Translations under genes and position numbers: made by a program
Shown: positions 14,981 through 22,976 of the stretch, piece by piece
Numbering within the stretch: the first letter of the stretch is position 1
How the letters are laid out: each line of letters opens with the position of its first letter
Notes under the pieces: generated by a model
What the model was told of the DNA's origin: nothing
Database searches by the model: none
Seen by the model: only the letters and a program-made list of their open reading frames with translations
Assembly: GCA_002307245.1 (NCBI GenBank)
Contig: DBTW01000109.1
Span: 6,896-48,566 of the forward strand
Source of the DNA: Spirochaetaceae bacterium UBA1306
Lineage (GTDB): Bacteria; Spirochaetota; Spirochaetia; Treponematales; Rectinemataceae
Direction of reading: 5' to 3'
DNA: 41,671 nt

Positions 14981-15495
14981 ATGATTTCCCCGTTCTGCCC
15001 ATATCCTCACTGTTCGAACCATACGCATCCCCGCCCCAAAGAAATCTATTGGAGACGCGCAGGCTTCCATTCCACGAAATGCCTCGGTCCCATGACCAGC
15101 CGAGCCGATGCAGCGCCAGCGCCCCTTCGACCTCGTCGGTCATTTTCATGACTTCTCTTTCGTTCTCATGCCGGAAGCCAATCACACCCTGTCTTTCCCG
15201 TTCCATACCTTCCCTTGCTCTTCGAAGGGATCAATTCCTCGTGTCGTCCGGGGGTCAGTGTCTCATGTCGCCAGACATCGCGCTCTCTCGAGATCCTTCG
15301 GCTGCTCCCGCGGCTCGATCCTCAATCGCTCGCGACTGCCTGGGCTGCAAGGCAATCGCCGCGCATCGTCGGGATACGAGCTGCTTTGGCAGGAATGTCG
15401 CAAATGGGCTTATCCGGCTTACCTGTTATCTCGATTTTCGCAACTATCACAAGCGTTACTCGATCAAGGCTCCAATAATTGAAGGCGAGACGTAA
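14981..15495 (+). pseudogene. Transposase remnant with zinc-ribbon N-terminus
   Basis: From the ATG at 14981 (AGAAGG 8 nt upstream) the frame reads MISPFCPYPHCSNHTHPRP and RRAGFHSTKCLGP, then stops at 15149-15151. This CPxxxCxNH start is typical of transposases with an N-terminal zinc ribbon followed by a helix-turn-helix. Pieces of the continuation appear in other frames: SFGCSRGSILNRSRLPGLQ resembles the helix-turn-helix segment, and CKAIAAHRR what should follow it. Several frameshifts and the short length (about 170 codons) make it non-functional. The catalytic part appears to be missing altogether. Confidence 0.65.
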
Positions 15496-15629
15496 ACGGA
15501 AGTGGCGGGGATTCAATTTGTGGCAGTCGCAAAAACCCGGAGATCCATGTTTAGGCGCCGGGTACAGAGAAAGCAGCTTAGCTACCCGCATTTGCTTTTA
15601 GCTGAGAAATATAGGGAATTATCGCAACT

Positions 15630-15645
15630 AATCTTCGTAACACTA
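15630..15645 (-). repeat. Right terminal inverted repeat of IS remnant
   Basis: AATCTTCGTAACACTA, the perfect reverse complement of 14898-14913. Confidence 0.9.
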
Positions 15646-15653
15646 CGCAACGC

Positions 15654-15683
15654 TTGACTCATCGCAGCCGGCCTCGCTATAGT
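15654..15683 (+). promoter_or_regulatory. Promoter of dehydrogenase-ABC importer operon
   Basis: TTGACT (15654-15659), an 18-nt spacer and TATAGT (15678-15683), a good sigma70-type match beginning 8 nt outside the IS remnant. Transcription from about 15690 leaves a leader of about 73 nt before the ATG at 15763. Confidence 0.6.
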
Positions 15684-15762
15684 CAAGTGAGTCATTTGTA
15701 CCGTTTAATAGAAACAATCGAAGGCTCGAGCGGATTCCGATTCCCGGCAGAGGCAGGAGAGA

Positions 15763-16707
15763 ATGAGCAGTCAAGGCAAGATCGCCATTATCGGCTCAGG
15801 ACACGTCGGCTCGCATTGCGCGATGGCCTTGGCGGCCGGAGGCGCCGTCCGCGAGATCGCGCTGATAGACCGGATCGAGGCGAAGGCCCAAGCCCAGGCC
15901 CTGGACGTCTCGGATGCCTTGTCCTTCCCGCCTTCGTCGACCCTGGTCAGGGCAGGGACCTACGCGGACTGCGCCGACGCCGATATTGTGGTCATCGCCA
16001 TCGGCGAGCCGAGGCTTCCTGGACAGACGAGGCTGGATCTCCTGGGAAATTCGGTGAGGATGCTCCACGAGCTTCTGGGCGCCCTCAAGCCCCTGGACAT
16101 GGGCGGGATCGTCATCACCATCACCAACCCCGCCGACATCGTGGCGGACTACGTCCAGAGGGGCCTGGGACTGCCCCGCTCGAGGGCCTTCGGGACGGGC
16201 ACATTGCTGGACAGCGCGCGCCTGATCCGGCTCCTGTCGGAACGCACGGGCTTCGCGAGGGCGGACATCAAGGCCTTCGCGTTGGGCGAGCACGGCGATT
16301 CTTCGACCATCCCGTTTTCGCAGATCAGCATCGGGGGGCGGCCCTTCGAGGCCTTCCGGGACTTGGATCGGTCCGGCCTCCTCGAGCGCACGCGCCTCTC
16401 CGGCATGGACGTGATAAATGGCAAGGGCTCGACGGAGTTCGGCATCGGCCAGGTCCTGTCCGTCCTCTGCCGCTCGATCCTCCAGGACGAGAAGCGCGTC
16501 CTGCCGCTTTCGGCCCTGCTCCAGGGCGAATACGGCCAGCGGGGACTGCACTGCGGCGTGCCCTGCCTGGTCGGGCGCGGCGGGATAGAGGAGGTCGTCG
16601 AGCTGGCCCTCGAGGGATCGGAGCTCGCCGAGCTGGGCCGGTCCTGCGACGTCATTCGCAAGCACATCGCCATGGCGCAAGATATAGCCCCATCCGAAGC
16701 ACCGTAG
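15763..16707 (+). CDS. L-lactate/malate dehydrogenase-family 2-hydroxyacid dehydrogenase
   Basis: A 314-residue NAD-dependent 2-hydroxyacid dehydrogenase of the LDH/MDH family. The Rossmann motif is GSGHVGSHCAMAL. The catalytic set is present: Asp and Arg in TLLDSARLIR, His in GEHGDSS, and Arg in PGQTRLDL. The residue six before that loop arginine, which is Gln102 in lactate dehydrogenases and Arg in malate dehydrogenases, is Arg here (EPRLPGQTR). The Thr of KGST, at the LDH Thr246 position, is LDH-like. Substrate preference is therefore uncertain, with malate or another 2-oxoacid possible. An AGGAG site precedes the ATG. It is first in an operon with a TrpXYZ-type importer. Confidence 0.9.
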   Translation: MSSQGKIAIIGSGHVGSHCAMALAAGGAVREIALIDRIEAKAQAQALDVSDALSFPPSSTLVRAGTYADCADADIVVIAIGEPRLPGQTRLDLLGNSVRMLHELLGALKPLDMGGIVITITNPADIVADYVQRGLGLPRSRAFGTGTLLDSARLIRLLSERTGFARADIKAFALGEHGDSSTIPFSQISIGGRPFEAFRDLDRSGLLERTRLSGMDVINGKGSTEFGIGQVLSVLCRSILQDEKRVLPLSALLQGEYGQRGLHCGVPCLVGRGGIEEVVELALEGSELAELGRSCDVIRKHIAMAQDIAPSEAP

Positions 16708-16737
16708 CACCACGCCCAGGAAAGATAGGAGTAGCTT

Positions 16738-17748
16738 ATGAACAAGTCATTCGTCTCGTCAGCCCTCGCCGCGGCCTTCGCGCTCGCAGCCCTCGCCGCC
16801 TTCCCCGCAGCCGTCTCCGCCGCTCCCGCCAAGATCAGGGTCGTGATCGTGCAGCCCATGAGCCACAAGTCCCTCGACCAGATCCGCGACACCATCGTCG
16901 CCGAGCTTCGGGCCGCGGCCCAGGCCTCGGGGCGCAACTTCGAGATCGCGACTCAGGACGCGCACGGCGACACCTCGTCCTTGCCGACGATCTTCCAGAA
17001 CGCCAAGAGCAAGGGCGTGGACATCGTCGTCCCCATAGCCACGCCCAGCGCGCAGAGCGCCAAGAGCGTGTTCGGCGGCACGAAGACCCCGATCGTATTC
17101 GCCGCCGTGTCCGATCCCGTCGCGGCCGGCCTGACCGGCGAGGACTCGAAGAACATCACCGGCGTCTCCAACTCGATCCCCTCGGCCAAGATCGTCCAGC
17201 TCGTCTCCGACTTCCAGCCCAAGTACAAGAAGCTCGGCTTCCTCTACACCTCCAGCGAGACCAATTCCGTCTCGACCATCAAGGCGGCCAAGGCCTATTG
17301 CGACAAGAGCGGCGTCGCCTACGCGGAAGCCTCCATCGCCGCGGTGACCGACCTGCAGGCGGCCGTGAACAGCCTGCTGTCCAAGGGCGTGGACGCCCTC
17401 TACACAGGCAACGACAACACCATCGCCTCCGCCATGCCCACCTACGCCGACGCGGCCTACGCCAAGGGCGTCCCCATCTACTGCGGCGCCGACTCCATGG
17501 TCGCCGACGGCGGCCTCGCGACCATCGGCATCGACTACGTCCAGCTCGGGAAGCAGGTGGCAGCCCTGGTCATCAAGATAGCCGACGGCGCCGCGCCCAG
17601 CTCCCTGCCCTACGAGACCTTGAGCGACTACGCCAAGTTCGTGAACCTCCAGGCGGCCGACAAGCTCAAGCTGGCCCTGGGCCCGGAGCTGCTCAAGAGC
17701 TACAAAGCGCTGGTCGAGAAAGACGGCACGAGCCACTTCGGCAAATAG
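16738..17748 (+). CDS. ABC importer substrate-binding protein (TrpX-like)
   Basis: A 336-residue periplasmic binding protein of the ABC_sub_bind family, whose members serve aromatic amino acid and other importers. A signal peptide covers residues 1-28 (hydrophobic Ala-rich core, probable cleavage after AVSAA) without a lipobox cysteine, so it is soluble and periplasmic. The mature part has two alpha/beta lobes, with characteristic VIVQPMSHKSLDQIRDTIVA, GVDIVVPIATPSAQSAKSVF and TPIVFAAVSDPVAAGL. TAGGAG precedes the ATG. The permease and ATPase genes follow directly. Tryptophan or tyrosine is suggested by the family, not shown by this sequence. Confidence 0.92.
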   Translation: MNKSFVSSALAAAFALAALAAFPAAVSAAPAKIRVVIVQPMSHKSLDQIRDTIVAELRAAAQASGRNFEIATQDAHGDTSSLPTIFQNAKSKGVDIVVPIATPSAQSAKSVFGGTKTPIVFAAVSDPVAAGLTGEDSKNITGVSNSIPSAKIVQLVSDFQPKYKKLGFLYTSSETNSVSTIKAAKAYCDKSGVAYAEASIAAVTDLQAAVNSLLSKGVDALYTGNDNTIASAMPTYADAAYAKGVPIYCGADSMVADGGLATIGIDYVQLGKQVAALVIKIADGAAPSSLPYETLSDYAKFVNLQAADKLKLALGPELLKSYKALVEKDGTSHFGK

Positions 17749-17758
17749 TCGAAAAGGA

Positions 17759-18706
17759 ATGCCATATCTCGACATGCTGATCTCCGCCCTGGGCCAAGGC
17801 ACGCTCTACGCGCCGATGGCCCTGGGCGTCTTCATCGCCTTCCGCATCCTCAACACGCCCGACCTGACCATCGACGGCAGCTTCGTCTTCGGCATGACGG
17901 TCTGCGCCCTGGTCACGATAGCCGGGCATCCCGTCCTGGCCATGTTCGCCGGGATCTTGGCGGGCATGCTCGCGGGCCTGGTCACCGGCCTCCTGCAGAC
18001 GAAGCTGCGCATCAACCCCATCCTCTCCGGCATCCTGACCATGACGGGCTTGTACACCGTCAACTACATGGTGCTCGGCGGCCAGTCCAACCTCTACCTG
18101 CAGCGCGCGGCGTCCGGCGATGGCGGAGCTTCCGCGCCGGCGGCCAGTCGGACGATCTACAGGATGCTCAAGCTCGGGGAGAACGGCGAGCTCTCCGCCC
18201 TGATCCTTTCCGTCCTGATCATGGCGCTCTGCGTGGCGCTGCTGGCCGTATTCTTCAAGACCAGGCCTGGCATCGCCATCCGCGCCACGGGCGACAACGA
18301 GGAGATGGTGCGGTCCTCGTCCATCAACGCCGACCTGACCCGTACCATCGGCATCATGCTGGCCAACGGCCTCGTGGGCCTCTCGGGAGCCATGCTCTGC
18401 CAGGCGCAGCGCTACGCCGACCTCGGCAACGGCTCGGGCATGCTGGTGGTGGGCCTCGCCTCGGTGATCATCGGCCAGGCCCTCTTCGGCAGGCGGGGCG
18501 TCACGACAGGCCTCGTCTCGGCCGTCGTCGGCTCGGAGATCTACCGCGTCATCCTGCAGGCGGCCTACCAGATCGACATGCCAAGCTACACGGTCAAGCT
18601 ACTGTCGGCCTTGATCGTCACCGCGGCCCTGGTGCTCCCCCTCGCCAAGGAAAAATCCCTCGCCTGGAGAGCGAGGCGCACGGGGGAAAGGGAGGGCTCC
18701 CGATGA
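17759..18706 (+). CDS. ABC importer permease (TrpY-like)
   Basis: A 315-residue inner-membrane permease with about 8-9 hydrophobic helices, of the branched-chain/BPL type that pairs with ABC_sub_bind proteins. LGVFIAFRILNTPDLTIDGS near the N-terminus and GLASVIIGQALFGRRGV near the C-terminus are hallmarks of this group. Its start is 10 nt after the binding-protein stop. An AAGGA directly abuts the ATG at 17759, so an in-frame ATG at 17774 is a possible alternative. The 3' end overlaps the ATPase gene by 4 nt. A single permease gene implies a homodimer in the transporter. Confidence 0.92.
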   Translation: MPYLDMLISALGQGTLYAPMALGVFIAFRILNTPDLTIDGSFVFGMTVCALVTIAGHPVLAMFAGILAGMLAGLVTGLLQTKLRINPILSGILTMTGLYTVNYMVLGGQSNLYLQRAASGDGGASAPAASRTIYRMLKLGENGELSALILSVLIMALCVALLAVFFKTRPGIAIRATGDNEEMVRSSSINADLTRTIGIMLANGLVGLSGAMLCQAQRYADLGNGSGMLVVGLASVIIGQALFGRRGVTTGLVSAVVGSEIYRVILQAAYQIDMPSYTVKLLSALIVTAALVLPLAKEKSLAWRARRTGEREGSR

Positions 18707-19506
18707 GCGCGCAGCTGTCCATCAGCCATCTCGCGAAAAGCTTCGAGCCCGGCACGCCGAACGAGAAGATCGCCCTGAACGACTTCTCCCTCGACGCGGA
18801 AAAGGGCGATTTCATCACCATCCTCGGCTCGAACGGCGCGGGCAAGTCCACCCTCTTCAACGCCATCCTGGGCAAATTCCCGCCCGACCGCGGCCGGATC
18901 GTCCTGGACGGCGAGGATATCACCTACCAGCGCGAGCACAGGCGGGCCATCGACATCGGCTGCCTCTACCAGAACCCCCTGCGAGGCACCGCGCCCAGCA
19001 TGACCATCGAGGAAAACCTCGCCATGGCGTATACGCGCAAGGCCTCCAAGTCCTTCTTCGCGGTGAACCGCCGGGACTCCGCCCATTTCCGGGAGCTCCT
19101 GGCCACGCTCGGCCTCGGGCTCGAGAACCGGATGAAGATCAAGATGGGGCTCCTCTCGGGAGGTCAGAGGCAGGCGGCGGCCCTCCTTATGGCGACCATC
19201 GCGAGGCCTAAGCTGCTGCTCCTGGACGAGCACACGGCGGCCCTCGATCCCGCCACCTCGGTCAAGGTCCTGGAGACCACCAAGCGCATCGTGGCGGAGA
19301 ACGGCCTCACGGCCCTCATGATCACCCACGACATGGGCATGGCGCTCGGCTTCGGCAACCGCACGATCATGATGGACTCGGGCCGATTGGTGATGGACCT
19401 CCGAGGACAGGAGCGGATCGACATGAGCCCGCGCGGACTGGTGGACCTGTTCAGCGACCGCTCGGGCCACGAGCTGTCCGACAGGACATTGCTCGCCTTG
19501 CGATGA
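18703..19506 (+). CDS. ABC importer ATP-binding protein (TrpZ-like)
   Basis: A 267-residue ATPase that powers the importer. It has Walker A GSNGAGKST, a Q-loop in the segment CLYQNPLRG, the signature LSGGQRQAA, Walker B LLLLDEHTA and the switch histidine in MITHDMGMALGFG. Length and motif order are normal, with no second domain. It overlaps the permease gene by 4 nt (ATGA) and closes the operon that began at 15763. Confidence 0.95.
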   Translation: MSAQLSISHLAKSFEPGTPNEKIALNDFSLDAEKGDFITILGSNGAGKSTLFNAILGKFPPDRGRIVLDGEDITYQREHRRAIDIGCLYQNPLRGTAPSMTIEENLAMAYTRKASKSFFAVNRRDSAHFRELLATLGLGLENRMKIKMGLLSGGQRQAAALLMATIARPKLLLLDEHTAALDPATSVKVLETTKRIVAENGLTALMITHDMGMALGFGNRTIMMDSGRLVMDLRGQERIDMSPRGLVDLFSDRSGHELSDRTLLALR

Positions 19507-19547
19507 TGGGCCCTTCCGAAGCCCCGGCCGCGGGGTGGTATCGGTGC

Positions 19548-19576
19548 TTCATGGATAACGGAAGTTCGGTTATAAT
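19548..19576 (+). promoter_or_regulatory. Promoter for leaderless AraC-type regulator
   Basis: TATAAT (19571-19576) with a poor TTCATG (19548-19553) 17 nt upstream. The presumed TTG start at 19586 is 9 nt past the -10 box and has no ribosome binding site. Confidence 0.5.
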
Positions 19577-19585
19577 AATCGCACC

Positions 19586-20731
19586 TTGAACTACCTTTTA
19601 TTCGCGGGCGGCCTCTACATGGTGTTCATGGCGGTGATCTGGCTCATCCAGCCCGCCAAGAACGCCATCAACTATTACTTCGCCGCGATGTACTCGTCCA
19701 CCGGCCTGATCGTCCTCTACGCGTGGGCGGAGCGAACGGGCCTGATCTACAAGGCCTACCTTTTCTACGACCTGCAGATCCCCCTATGCTACGTCTTCGC
19801 GCCCCTCCTCTATTACGGCTTCTCGCAGATCACCGACCTGCACCGAAAGCCCGCCGCCTTCTTCCTCCCGGACTTCATCCCGGCCATCGCGTCCCAGCCG
19901 ATCATCGTCGTGAATAACCTCGCAAAGGCCTCGGTCTTCGCCGGCCTCCCCGAGCACCCCCTCGCGAGGGATCTCCAGGCCCATCCATCCTTCCTCTTCG
20001 TCCACATCCTCGGGCTCGGATCCAACGTATATATACTCTACTTCCTCATCCGCATCCTCATCACGGGCGCCGCGCTCCTGCGCGACAAGGAGATAGAGAA
20101 TTTCAGGGAGCTCCGGCTCCTCCTGTTCTTCATCTCCTGGTTCATCGTCGATATCCTGCTCATGATGGTCGCCCACCTCGCTGGCATGCCCGAGCTCCTC
20201 TACGTCGCGAAGTTCCTCTCCTCCAGCACCTTCATCGCCTATTCCTTCTACAGCTTCCGCTATCCGGAGTACACGCAGCAGGTAGTCCGCAAGTCGAGGC
20301 AGATCCGCTACAAGAACATCCAGATGCGCGGCCTCGACGTCGAGGAGCTGCTGAAGCGCCTGGACTATCTGATGACCGAGGAGAGGATCTTCCAGGACCC
20401 CGAGCTCACGCAGGTCTCCTTGAGCGCCCAGCTGATGGTGCCGCCGCACACGTTTACGGAGATACTGAACAAGCACCTCCACGTGAACTTCCGGTCCTAC
20501 CTCAACGAGCGCAGAGTCAAGGCGGCCGAGCGCCTCCTCCTCGAGCGCCCGGAGGACTCGATCCTCGACATCGCCTTCGAGGCCGGATTCAACTCCAAGG
20601 CTAGCTTCAACGACAACTTCATGAAGCAGACGGGGCAGTCGCCGACCGAATACCGGAAGCGGGGCCTAATGGGGGCGAAGGATGGCGCGGGGGCCGTTTC
20701 GGCCCGGGCGGATCAGCGTCGCGGCCCATGA
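19586..20731 (+). CDS. Membrane-anchored AraC-family transcriptional regulator
   Basis: A 381-residue protein with about seven hydrophobic helices (residues 1-225, for example MVFMAVIWLIQPAKNAIN and LRLLLFFISWFIVDILLMMV). They are joined to a C-terminal AraC double helix-turn-helix (about 275-370, with VNFRSYLNERRVKAAERLL and FEAGFNSKASFNDNF). It would read a signal in the membrane and bind DNA from there. I start at the TTG at 19586. The hydrophobic N-terminus begins there, and a perfect TATAAT lies 9 nt upstream with no Shine-Dalgarno. The adjoining importer operon is a conceivable target, but no operator is visible. Confidence 0.88.
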   Translation: MNYLLFAGGLYMVFMAVIWLIQPAKNAINYYFAAMYSSTGLIVLYAWAERTGLIYKAYLFYDLQIPLCYVFAPLLYYGFSQITDLHRKPAAFFLPDFIPAIASQPIIVVNNLAKASVFAGLPEHPLARDLQAHPSFLFVHILGLGSNVYILYFLIRILITGAALLRDKEIENFRELRLLLFFISWFIVDILLMMVAHLAGMPELLYVAKFLSSSTFIAYSFYSFRYPEYTQQVVRKSRQIRYKNIQMRGLDVEELLKRLDYLMTEERIFQDPELTQVSLSAQLMVPPHTFTEILNKHLHVNFRSYLNERRVKAAERLLLERPEDSILDIAFEAGFNSKASFNDNFMKQTGQSPTEYRKRGLMGAKDGAGAVSARADQRRGP

Positions 20732-20762
20732 GGACCGAAGTCTGCAGGCAAAGGCCGACTCC

Positions 20763-21179
20763 TCAGCGGGGCGCCGGGCCGGGGCTTTTCTTCAGGTGCT
20801 CAAGGTGCATCGCCTCGCCTATCTCAACGATATGCCCATCGGGATCGAGGAATCGGAACACCTTCTGCCCCCAGGCCTGCTCCTCGATCCCGTGAATAAT
20901 CCTGCCATTATGGCTCTCCACCGATTCGAGGGATGATGCGATATCGTCGGTCTCGAAGTAGATCACGATATTCTTCCTGCCCAAGGGCGCGCCTTGGGCT
21001 TGAGGCGACTTGTAGACAGTCTCGAGCAAGGCCTCGCCGTCGTGGATGGTAAAATGGTTCTCGAAGAATACGATCGTGTCGTATTCCAGTTCGACCTTGA
21101 GGCCTAGCGCCTCCCGATAGAACGCTTTCGATCGCGCAATTTCCTTCACGAGGACGATCGTGTTGTAGAAGACGTTCAT
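20763..21179 (-). CDS. VOC-family (glyoxalase/bleomycin-resistance-like) protein
   Basis: A 138-residue protein with the paired beta-alpha-beta-beta-beta fold of the vicinal oxygen chelate family. It shows ARSKAFYREALGLKVELEYD in the first half and IVIYFETDDIASSLESVE and FRFLDPDGHIVEIGEAM in the second. The final Glu of HIVEIGE is at the usual metal-ligand position. Substrate is not predictable, since the family includes lyases, dioxygenases and resistance proteins. GGAGG sits about 7 nt before the ATG at 21179, so the longer upstream frame is not used. It converges on the AraC-type gene. Confidence 0.88.
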   Translation of the reverse strand: MNVFYNTIVLVKEIARSKAFYREALGLKVELEYDTIVFFENHFTIHDGEALLETVYKSPQAQGAPLGRKNIVIYFETDDIASSLESVESHNGRIIHGIEEQAWGQKVFRFLDPDGHIVEIGEAMHLEHLKKSPGPAPR

Positions 21180-21343
21180 GGCAACCTCCGAGAAGATGGA
21201 TCCAAGCGTTAAGGGGTCGACGCAGGCAAGCCCCCGGATACGCCCCACTCAAGCGATCATTATCATCGCGGCGACTCGCGCGCGCTCAACGCGACCCCGG
21301 CTATAACCGCGGCTCCACCTGCCGCCCGGGAGAGGGATAGTGG

Positions 21344-21702
21344 TTAATGCGGGATCAGCACGGGAAAAGCGACGCCCAGGACAGGCACGAGGTTCATCAT
21401 CGCCACGGACGCGCTCGAGCTAACCTTTCGCAGGCCCGTATTATATAGCATGAAGGCGGATACCGAGCAGAGGGCGCCGAGGTAGAGCAGGGCGAGGGAA
21501 CCGCGGTACGGGAGCCCTCGAGCGCGGCCAAGGGGATGAAGAGGACGCACCCGACCAGCGATTGATAGAACGAGACGGTCGCCGGAGGATATTTCCCCAC
21601 GACCGTGCCGGCGACCAAGTTATAGAAGGTCCATGCGACGACCATCGCGGCCGTCAATGCCGAGCTCACCGAGAGGGTTAGGAGATTGTACTTCCCCTTC
21701 AT
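21344..21702 (-). pseudogene. EamA/DMT-family transporter remnant
   Basis: Remains of the second half of a drug/metabolite (EamA) permease. The first frame, from 21702, reads VAWTFYNLVAGTVVGKYPPA and LVGCVLFIPLAALEG. The reading then shifts, and the expected continuation appears in another frame as ALLYLGALCSVSAFMLYN and GLRKVSSSASVAMMNL, ending at 21344-21346. The N-terminal half and the last helices are absent; a full protein is about 300 aa. It begins directly after the flavodoxin gene, so it may once have ended that operon. Confidence 0.75.
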
Positions 21703-22197
21703 CTATCGCGTCATCGTCCCATCGGCTAGGCGTGCGGCGAAAGCCTCTACTCGGGCGGGAGAAAGACGCGAGTAGCCCGAGGTGATGCCCTTGGCCCGCC
21801 GCAGGATGAACTTCGTGAAGCCGCCTAACTTTCCATAGTCCAGATCCCCGCCCAGGTTGCCCTTGGCGACCGCCAGCGACATCAATTCCGCAGGAAAGGC
21901 CGTCCCGAGCTGCGCTGCCGACCGCCCCTCGTCCTCATCTCCCGCGCAGATGAACAGCCCGAGCCGCTTGGTTCTCAATTCATCGAGCTTGGCCTTGGAG
22001 AAGCGGAGCAGCGCCTTTTCTCCCTTGCCTACGTAGATGGGCGTCCCGAGGATGACCGTATCGTAGGGCGAGAGCTCAGGCCATTCGGCGCCGGGGAGTC
22101 TCACAAGGTCCGCCCCGTCCCGCAGCGCGGCGCGCAGGAGCTCCGCCGCCATCGCCGTGCATCCATGCCTCGTCGAGTAGATCACCACTGCCTTCAT
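21703..22197 (-). CDS. Flavodoxin-domain protein (HemG-like)
   Basis: A 164-residue FMN-binding flavodoxin-fold protein. The phosphate-binding loop is YSTRHGCTAMAAE (T/S-x-T/R-x-x-x-T type), and VILGTPIYVGKGEKALLRF is typical of the flavodoxin_5 group that includes protoporphyrinogen dehydrogenase HemG. HemG function is possible, but many such proteins are uncharacterised. The ATG at 22197 overlaps the stop of the preceding DUF998 gene by 4 nt (ATGA) and has GGAGG about 8 nt upstream. It is in a two-gene operon probably controlled by the divergent TetR. Confidence 0.85.
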   Translation of the reverse strand: MKAVVIYSTRHGCTAMAAELLRAALRDGADLVRLPGAEWPELSPYDTVILGTPIYVGKGEKALLRFSKAKLDELRTKRLGLFICAGDEDEGRSAAQLGTAFPAELMSLAVAKGNLGGDLDYGKLGGFTKFILRRAKGITSGYSRLSPARVEAFAARLADGTMTR

Positions 22198-22865
22198 GCC
22201 CGGTTCCTCCATTTCTGCAGCGCCGCGATGGAAAACGCCGCGTTCCAGACGATATAGGCGTAGATATTCACGCGCTCCTTTAGGCCAAGCCAGGGAGTGG
22301 GCTCGCCCGCGGCGAGCCTCGCCCCGTCCATGCCCGCCCAGGCGCCGAAGCCGACGACGACGAGCAGGGTGGCGAAGGAATAGAGCCTAAAGGCCCGCCC
22401 ATGGGCGAAGGCGCCGAAGCAGAAGACGAGGATAATCAGGGCGACGGTGACGATCGTGAGGAGTATATGCCCGAGGTCCCCTCCGGCTGGGCCCGTGCCG
22501 CGCACATGCATGGGGAAGAGGGGAAGACTGAGGCCCGCCACGGCGTTGGCGATCACCAAGGATCCGGCGATGCGCTGGGCCTTCCTTCCTCGAGCCGCGA
22601 GGAGCCCCGAGCCGAAGGCCAGCAAAAGGACGTTGTCGATGGCGAGCAGCAGCAGCATGAGCCCTCGGGTAGGAGCGCCGATCGCGTTGAGCTCGCTGAA
22701 GGCTTGGGAAAGCGGGGAATAACCGACCCAGCTCAGCGAGCCGATCAGGTCCGAGGCCATATACAGGAGCGAGGCGAGGGCCCCGCACCCGAGCAGGGCT
22801 AGAATCGCGGTGAAGCTCCTAGACTGGCCGAGCCCCTTAGGTTTTCCCGTTTCATCACCATCCAT
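22194..22865 (-). CDS. DUF998-family membrane protein
   Basis: A 223-residue integral membrane protein with six or seven hydrophobic helices and the DUF998 pattern: SPLSQAFSELNAIGAPTRGL after the first helix, PLFPMHVRGTGPAGGDLGHI in the middle loop, and a closing helix with YAYIVWNAAFSIAALQKWR. Its biochemical role is unknown. I use the ATG at 22865, preceded by a G-rich stretch. A TTG at 22877 in frame is an alternative. It is transcribed divergently from a TetR gene across a region with a perfect 12-bp palindrome, and is coupled to the flavodoxin gene. Confidence 0.8.
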   Translation of the reverse strand: MDGDETGKPKGLGQSRSFTAILALLGCGALASLLYMASDLIGSLSWVGYSPLSQAFSELNAIGAPTRGLMLLLLAIDNVLLLAFGSGLLAARGRKAQRIAGSLVIANAVAGLSLPLFPMHVRGTGPAGGDLGHILLTIVTVALIILVFCFGAFAHGRAFRLYSFATLLVVVGFGAWAGMDGARLAAGEPTPWLGLKERVNIYAYIVWNAAFSIAALQKWRNRA

Positions 22866-22885
22866 AACAACCCCCAAACGTCAAC

Positions 22886-22913
22886 TTGACAGCCAGTAAA
22901 ATATTTATATACT
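22886..22913 (+). promoter_or_regulatory. Promoter of the tetR-type gene
   Basis: A consensus TTGACA (22886-22891), a 16-nt spacer and TATACT (22908-22913). The predicted start near 22920 lies inside the palindromic operator, which fits autorepression. Confidence 0.65.
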
Positions 22914-22914
22914 C

Positions 22915-22926
22915 TTGGTATACCAA
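22915..22926. promoter_or_regulatory. Probable TetR operator palindrome
   Basis: TTGGTATACCAA, a perfect 12-bp palindrome directly after the -10 box and between the divergent TetR and DUF998 genes. Its place and symmetry suit a TetR-type dimer repressing both directions. Confidence 0.6.
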
Positions 22927-22976
22927 TATAGCGATGGAATAAATCCCAGGTCAAGTAGAGGCGGTAGGGGAATTCG

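Larger units (their letters stand above)
14898..15645. mobile_element. Decayed insertion sequence with 16-bp inverted ends
   Basis: A 748-bp remnant bounded by perfect inverted repeats, TAGTGTTACGAAGATT at 14898-14913 and its complement at 15630-15645. The outer TA may be a 2-bp target duplication rather than part of the repeat. The interior carries the frameshifted remains of a transposase. Its base composition is less GC-rich than the neighbours. The same ends, with one mismatch, bound a 146-bp element at 41338-41483. The left end lies 2-4 nt past the stop codon of the kinase gene. The IS family is not identified. Confidence 0.85.

Noticed and set aside
15654..17780. A 708-codon open frame on the plus strand across the dehydrogenase and binding-protein genes
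   Set aside because: Arg/Gly/Pro-rich translation without any family; it overlaps two well-supported genes in another frame and is a by-product of high GC.
19522..19535. CCCCG-GCCG-CGGGG hairpin after the ABC ATPase gene as a terminator
   Set aside because: Only a 5-bp stem and no T-run; it may be chance in GC-rich DNA.
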